This document shows, piece by piece, positions 5,481 through 7,437 of a DNA stretch of 7,437 bases (within the stretch, counting starts at the first letter, position 1; every line of letters begins with the position of its first letter). Source of the stretch: Zoogloeaceae bacterium (GTDB lineage Bacteria; Pseudomonadota; Gammaproteobacteria; Burkholderiales; Rhodocyclaceae). A program made the position numbers and the translations under genes. The stretch is from the NCBI GenBank assembly GCA_031273145.1, contig JAISSL010000122.1, positions 1 to 7,437 of the forward strand, written 5' to 3'. The notes beneath the pieces were generated by a model. It was not told where the DNA came from. It did no database searches and worked only from the letters and a program-made list of their open reading frames with translations.

Positions 5481-6467
5481 TCAGAGGTACTCGTATTCCA
5501 GCGTCTCGGCTGTTTCCTCGCGGGTGGAAAGCCCCAGACAGAAAACGCCGCTGCTATGCAGGTTCACGACGGTGTTGCGAACGAAAATTTCGTTCTTGTT
5601 CTTTTGCACAACGAAGGTGCCATTGGTACTGGTATCTTCCAGCAGATAGTGTTTTCCGCGCAGCATGATCCGGGCATGGGTGCGGGAAACGCGACTGTTC
5701 TTGACCACGATTCCGTTATGGAATTCCCGCCCCAGAGTAATAGAGGGATTCTCCTTATCCAGGGTAAAAGTCTTTCCCCCATACCGGATGCACAGGCATG
5801 GCGATTCCTCGTCGTTGGGCATCACGCTTTCTGGCGCGTCCGCATTGGCTTTGCCATCAGTGACGGAATCAATCAGGGTCACGGAAAAAGTAAGCCCCTC
5901 CGGGTCAAGGGAAATCTCATCAATCTGCTGCTCGAAAGGCGGGCGATATTGCTGGGCGCGGGGCAGCGCCTTGCCATAATCAATGGACTCACGCCAGAGA
6001 ATTTCCATCAGGGGAATCGAAGCGCCGCCTTTGGGCAAAACCCATTCCATCTGCAAGTCCTTGACCATCAGGCCGCTGTCTTCGGCAGCCTTCTGGAACA
6101 GGTCGCGGTCGCAGAGAATCTGCCCCGGCATGACCTTGCCCAGAAGCATATCCGACATTCGAATCGCGGTATTTTCATCATGCGCGGTAAAAATGGCCAC
6201 GCGAAGCGTCAGATGAACCCCGGAGATGGGCGGTAGTTCCGAAGCGCGTTTCTGCATGTCGGCCGCGCCAAGGCAGGCATCATCCAACTCGTTGAACGAG
6301 AAGGTGATGGTTGTGTTGGTGAGGCTCAACAACTGACCGCGCTGGGCAGAGCCAGCGCGTTCAATCCGCTTCAGGCAGCGTTCCACCGAGTGGTTCGCCT
6401 CTACCTTGCCGAGCCGTTCCGCCAGCATATCGCCGCCAATGACGTTTCCACGCACGATGACGCTCAT
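5481..6467 (-). CDS. FHA-domain protein with a degenerate class III nucleotide-cyclase-like N-terminal domain
   Basis: This 328-aa cytoplasmic protein has two parts. Residues 1-160 follow the layout of class III adenylate/guanylate cyclases: an ERLG stretch (17-20), a central strand pair around 43-58, MQKRA (71-75), an LRVAIFTA strand (88-95) and the typical MPGQILC (113-119). By-eye alignment puts N8 and T52 at the two metal-binding aspartate positions, and R103 and M107 at the catalytic asparagine and arginine positions, so it should not make cyclic nucleotide. After a linker, residues about 224-315 are an FHA domain with LGR (245-247), SRTH (261-264) and DTSTNGT (278-284), the phosphothreonine-binding signature. 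It may therefore act as a phospho-dependent scaffold or sensor (inference). The ATG at 6467 has AGGAA 6 nt upstream. The hydrolase gene starts 3 nt after its stop. The FHA call is strong; the cyclase relationship rests on pattern only. Confidence 0.88.
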   Translation of the reverse strand: MSVIVRGNVIGGDMLAERLGKVEANHSVERCLKRIERAGSAQRGQLLSLTNTTITFSFNELDDACLGAADMQKRASELPPISGVHLTLRVAIFTAHDENTAIRMSDMLLGKVMPGQILCDRDLFQKAAEDSGLMVKDLQMEWVLPKGGASIPLMEILWRESIDYGKALPRAQQYRPPFEQQIDEISLDPEGLTFSVTLIDSVTDGKANADAPESVMPNDEESPCLCIRYGGKTFTLDKENPSITLGREFHNGIVVKNSRVSRTHARIMLRGKHYLLEDTSTNGTFVVQKNKNEIFVRNTVVNLHSSGVFCLGLSTREETAETLEYEYL

Positions 6468-6526
6468 AACGCATTCCTGTAAAGATAGAAACCAGATTTG
6501 ACATCATGAATCATAACAACGCCAAG

Positions 6527-6532
6527 AGTATA
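6527..6532 (-). promoter_or_regulatory. Possible -10 box upstream of the FHA gene
   Basis: TATACT on the minus strand is 5 of 6 to TATAAT, about 60 bp before the FHA start at 6467, but no good -35 box stands at the right distance. The 110-bp gap to ttcA (6468-6578) shows no terminator for ttcA, so read-through from ttcA is equally possible. Confidence 0.25.
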
Positions 6533-6578
6533 GCGCGGAATATTATGAGATGAAAGGTAGAATCAGGAGATTGAACGG

Positions 6579-7437
6579 TCAAGTGATTTTGATTTTTCCC
6601 CAATGGATGACCTGCCGGGGGGATTCTTCCGGCATGAGAGCCTCGTTTTCTTCAGAAAAAATGGGCGCGCCAGGGGCAAGTTTTGCAAAATCGAACAGTG
6701 CAAAATCGGCCAGATGCGAGGGGACGACGTTCTGCAAGGCAGAAAAGACCGATTCGGTGCGTCCCGGAAAACGCGCGTCCCATTCCTGCATCATGGCGCG
6801 GATTTTCTGCCGTTGCAGATTATCCTGCGAGCCACAGAGATTACAGGGGATGATGGGAAATTCCATACCCCGCGCATAACGGGCGATGTCTTTTTCGGCG
6901 CAATAGGCCAAAGGACGGATGACCACATGCGCCCGATCGTCGGTCAGGAGCTTGGGCGGCATGGCTTTCAGCTTGCCGCCGAAAAAGAGATTGAGAAACA
7001 GGGTATGCACGATGTCATCGCGGTGGTGACCGAGCGCGATTTTATTGGCCCCCAGTTCTTTCGCCGTGCGATAGATGATGCCACGCCGAAGCCGCGCGCA
7101 GAGCGAACAGGTGGTTTTCCCTTCCGGGATCTTTTCTTTCACGACCGAATAGGTATCGGCTTCGACAATCCGGTATTCCACCTCGTTTTTCTGGAACCAT
7201 TCCGGCAGGATGTGGGCAGGAAAGCCCGGCTGCTTTTGATCCAGATTCATGGCGATCAGGCGAAAGTCAATCGGCGCGCGCTTCTGGAGCAGGCGCAACA
7301 AATGCAGTAGGGTTTGCGAATCCTTGCCGCCGGAAACGCAGACCAGCACGGTATCGCCCGCTTCGATCATGCGGTAGTCGTTGATGGCCTGCCCGGTCTT
7401 GCGAAGCAGCCATTTTTCCAGACGTTGCAGGGTATGC
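6579..7437 (-). CDS. ttcA: tRNA 2-thiocytidine(32) synthetase TtcA, N-terminal end missing at the window edge
   Basis: TtcA thiolates cytidine 32 in the anticodon loop of certain tRNAs, using ATP and an iron-sulfur cluster. The visible 285 residues begin inside the gene; compared with E. coli TtcA (about 311 aa) roughly 10-15 N-terminal residues lie beyond the edge. Numbering from the first complete codon, the ATP-binding PP-loop SGGKDS is at 35-40, [10 protein letters not shown] at 64-73, CSLC at 110-113, GHHRDD at 136-141, MPPKLL at 159-164 and [10 protein letters not shown] at 195-204. C110, C113 and one of C198/C201 are the likely cluster ligands, so the active site looks complete. The C-terminus is shorter than E. 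coli's acidic tail. It is on the same strand as the FHA-hydrolase-ABC set but 111 bp away, so co-transcription is unsure. Identity is very secure. Confidence 0.97.
   Translation of the reverse strand, partial: HTLQRLEKWLLRKTGQAINDYRMIEAGDTVLVCVSGGKDSQTLLHLLRLLQKRAPIDFRLIAMNLDQKQPGFPAHILPEWFQKNEVEYRIVEADTYSVVKEKIPEGKTTCSLCARLRRGIIYRTAKELGANKIALGHHRDDIVHTLFLNLFFGGKLKAMPPKLLTDDRAHVVIRPLAYCAEKDIARYARGMEFPIIPCNLCGSQDNLQRQKIRAMMQEWDARFPGRTESVFSALQNVVPSHLADFALFDFAKLAPGAPIFSEENEALMPEESPRQVIHWGKIKIT

Noticed and set aside
4815..6236. A 473-codon open frame on the plus strand
   Set aside because: It runs antisense across the alpha/beta hydrolase and FHA genes, both of which have clear motifs on the minus strand. 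The translation has no recognisable domain and is a product of high-GC codon bias.
6603..7310. A 235-codon plus-strand open frame
   Set aside because: Antisense shadow of ttcA, whose motifs on the minus strand are unambiguous.
1..7437. tRNA or rRNA genes, CRISPR array, transposase or integrase
   Set aside because: I scanned by eye for cloverleaf-like pairs, regularly spaced repeats and DDE or tyrosine-recombinase motifs and found none.

Overview
The window looks like a piece of a proteobacterial chromosome, most likely beta- or gammaproteobacterial. The evidence is a TtcA that reads closely like the E. coli and gammaproteobacterial enzymes, Shine-Dalgarno-led genes, generally GC-rich coding sequence, and a REP-like intergenic palindrome. 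I cannot name a genus. All assignments come from reading the sequence and recalling protein families; no search was run.

Layout. (1) Positions 1-1955 hold a short-chain acyl-CoA module. The 5' end of a succinate/acetate-type CoA-transferase gene runs leftward off the window. It diverges from a two-gene operon (atoD-atoA, 3-oxoacid/acetate CoA-transferase alpha and beta subunits), and the 326-bp space between them carries repeat structure and a good candidate atoD promoter. (2) Positions 1956-2167 are an intergenic stretch between convergent genes, with a clear intrinsic terminator, a REP-like palindrome and a third hairpin. (3) Positions 2168-3779 read as an accessory stretch on the minus strand. 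It holds a brnT-brnA toxin-antitoxin pair with its own promoter/operator and, downstream, an unrecognised exported cysteine-containing protein of visibly lower GC. (4) Positions 3878-6467 hold a tightly coupled minus-strand gene set, transcribed right to left: an FHA-domain protein with a degenerate class III nucleotide-cyclase-like N-terminus, an alpha/beta hydrolase of the COG2945 type, and a NodI-type ABC transporter ATPase. No permease gene follows the ATPase; the brnTA promoter comes next. (5) Positions 6579-7437 hold most of ttcA (tRNA 2-thiocytidine synthetase), whose N-terminal end is cut by the window edge.

How the genes work together. The two CoA-transferases on the left probably move CoA between succinate/acetate and acetoacetate or other short acids. 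The right-hand cluster is joined by a 3-nt gap and an 8-nt overlap and is probably co-transcribed, but the sequence does not show what it jointly does. I found no clearly new multi-gene system. The points most worth a second look are the brnTA control region (operator in the promoter spacer, predicted leaderless toxin), the catalytically dead cyclase-FHA protein, the permease-less ABC ATPase, and the unidentified exported protein.
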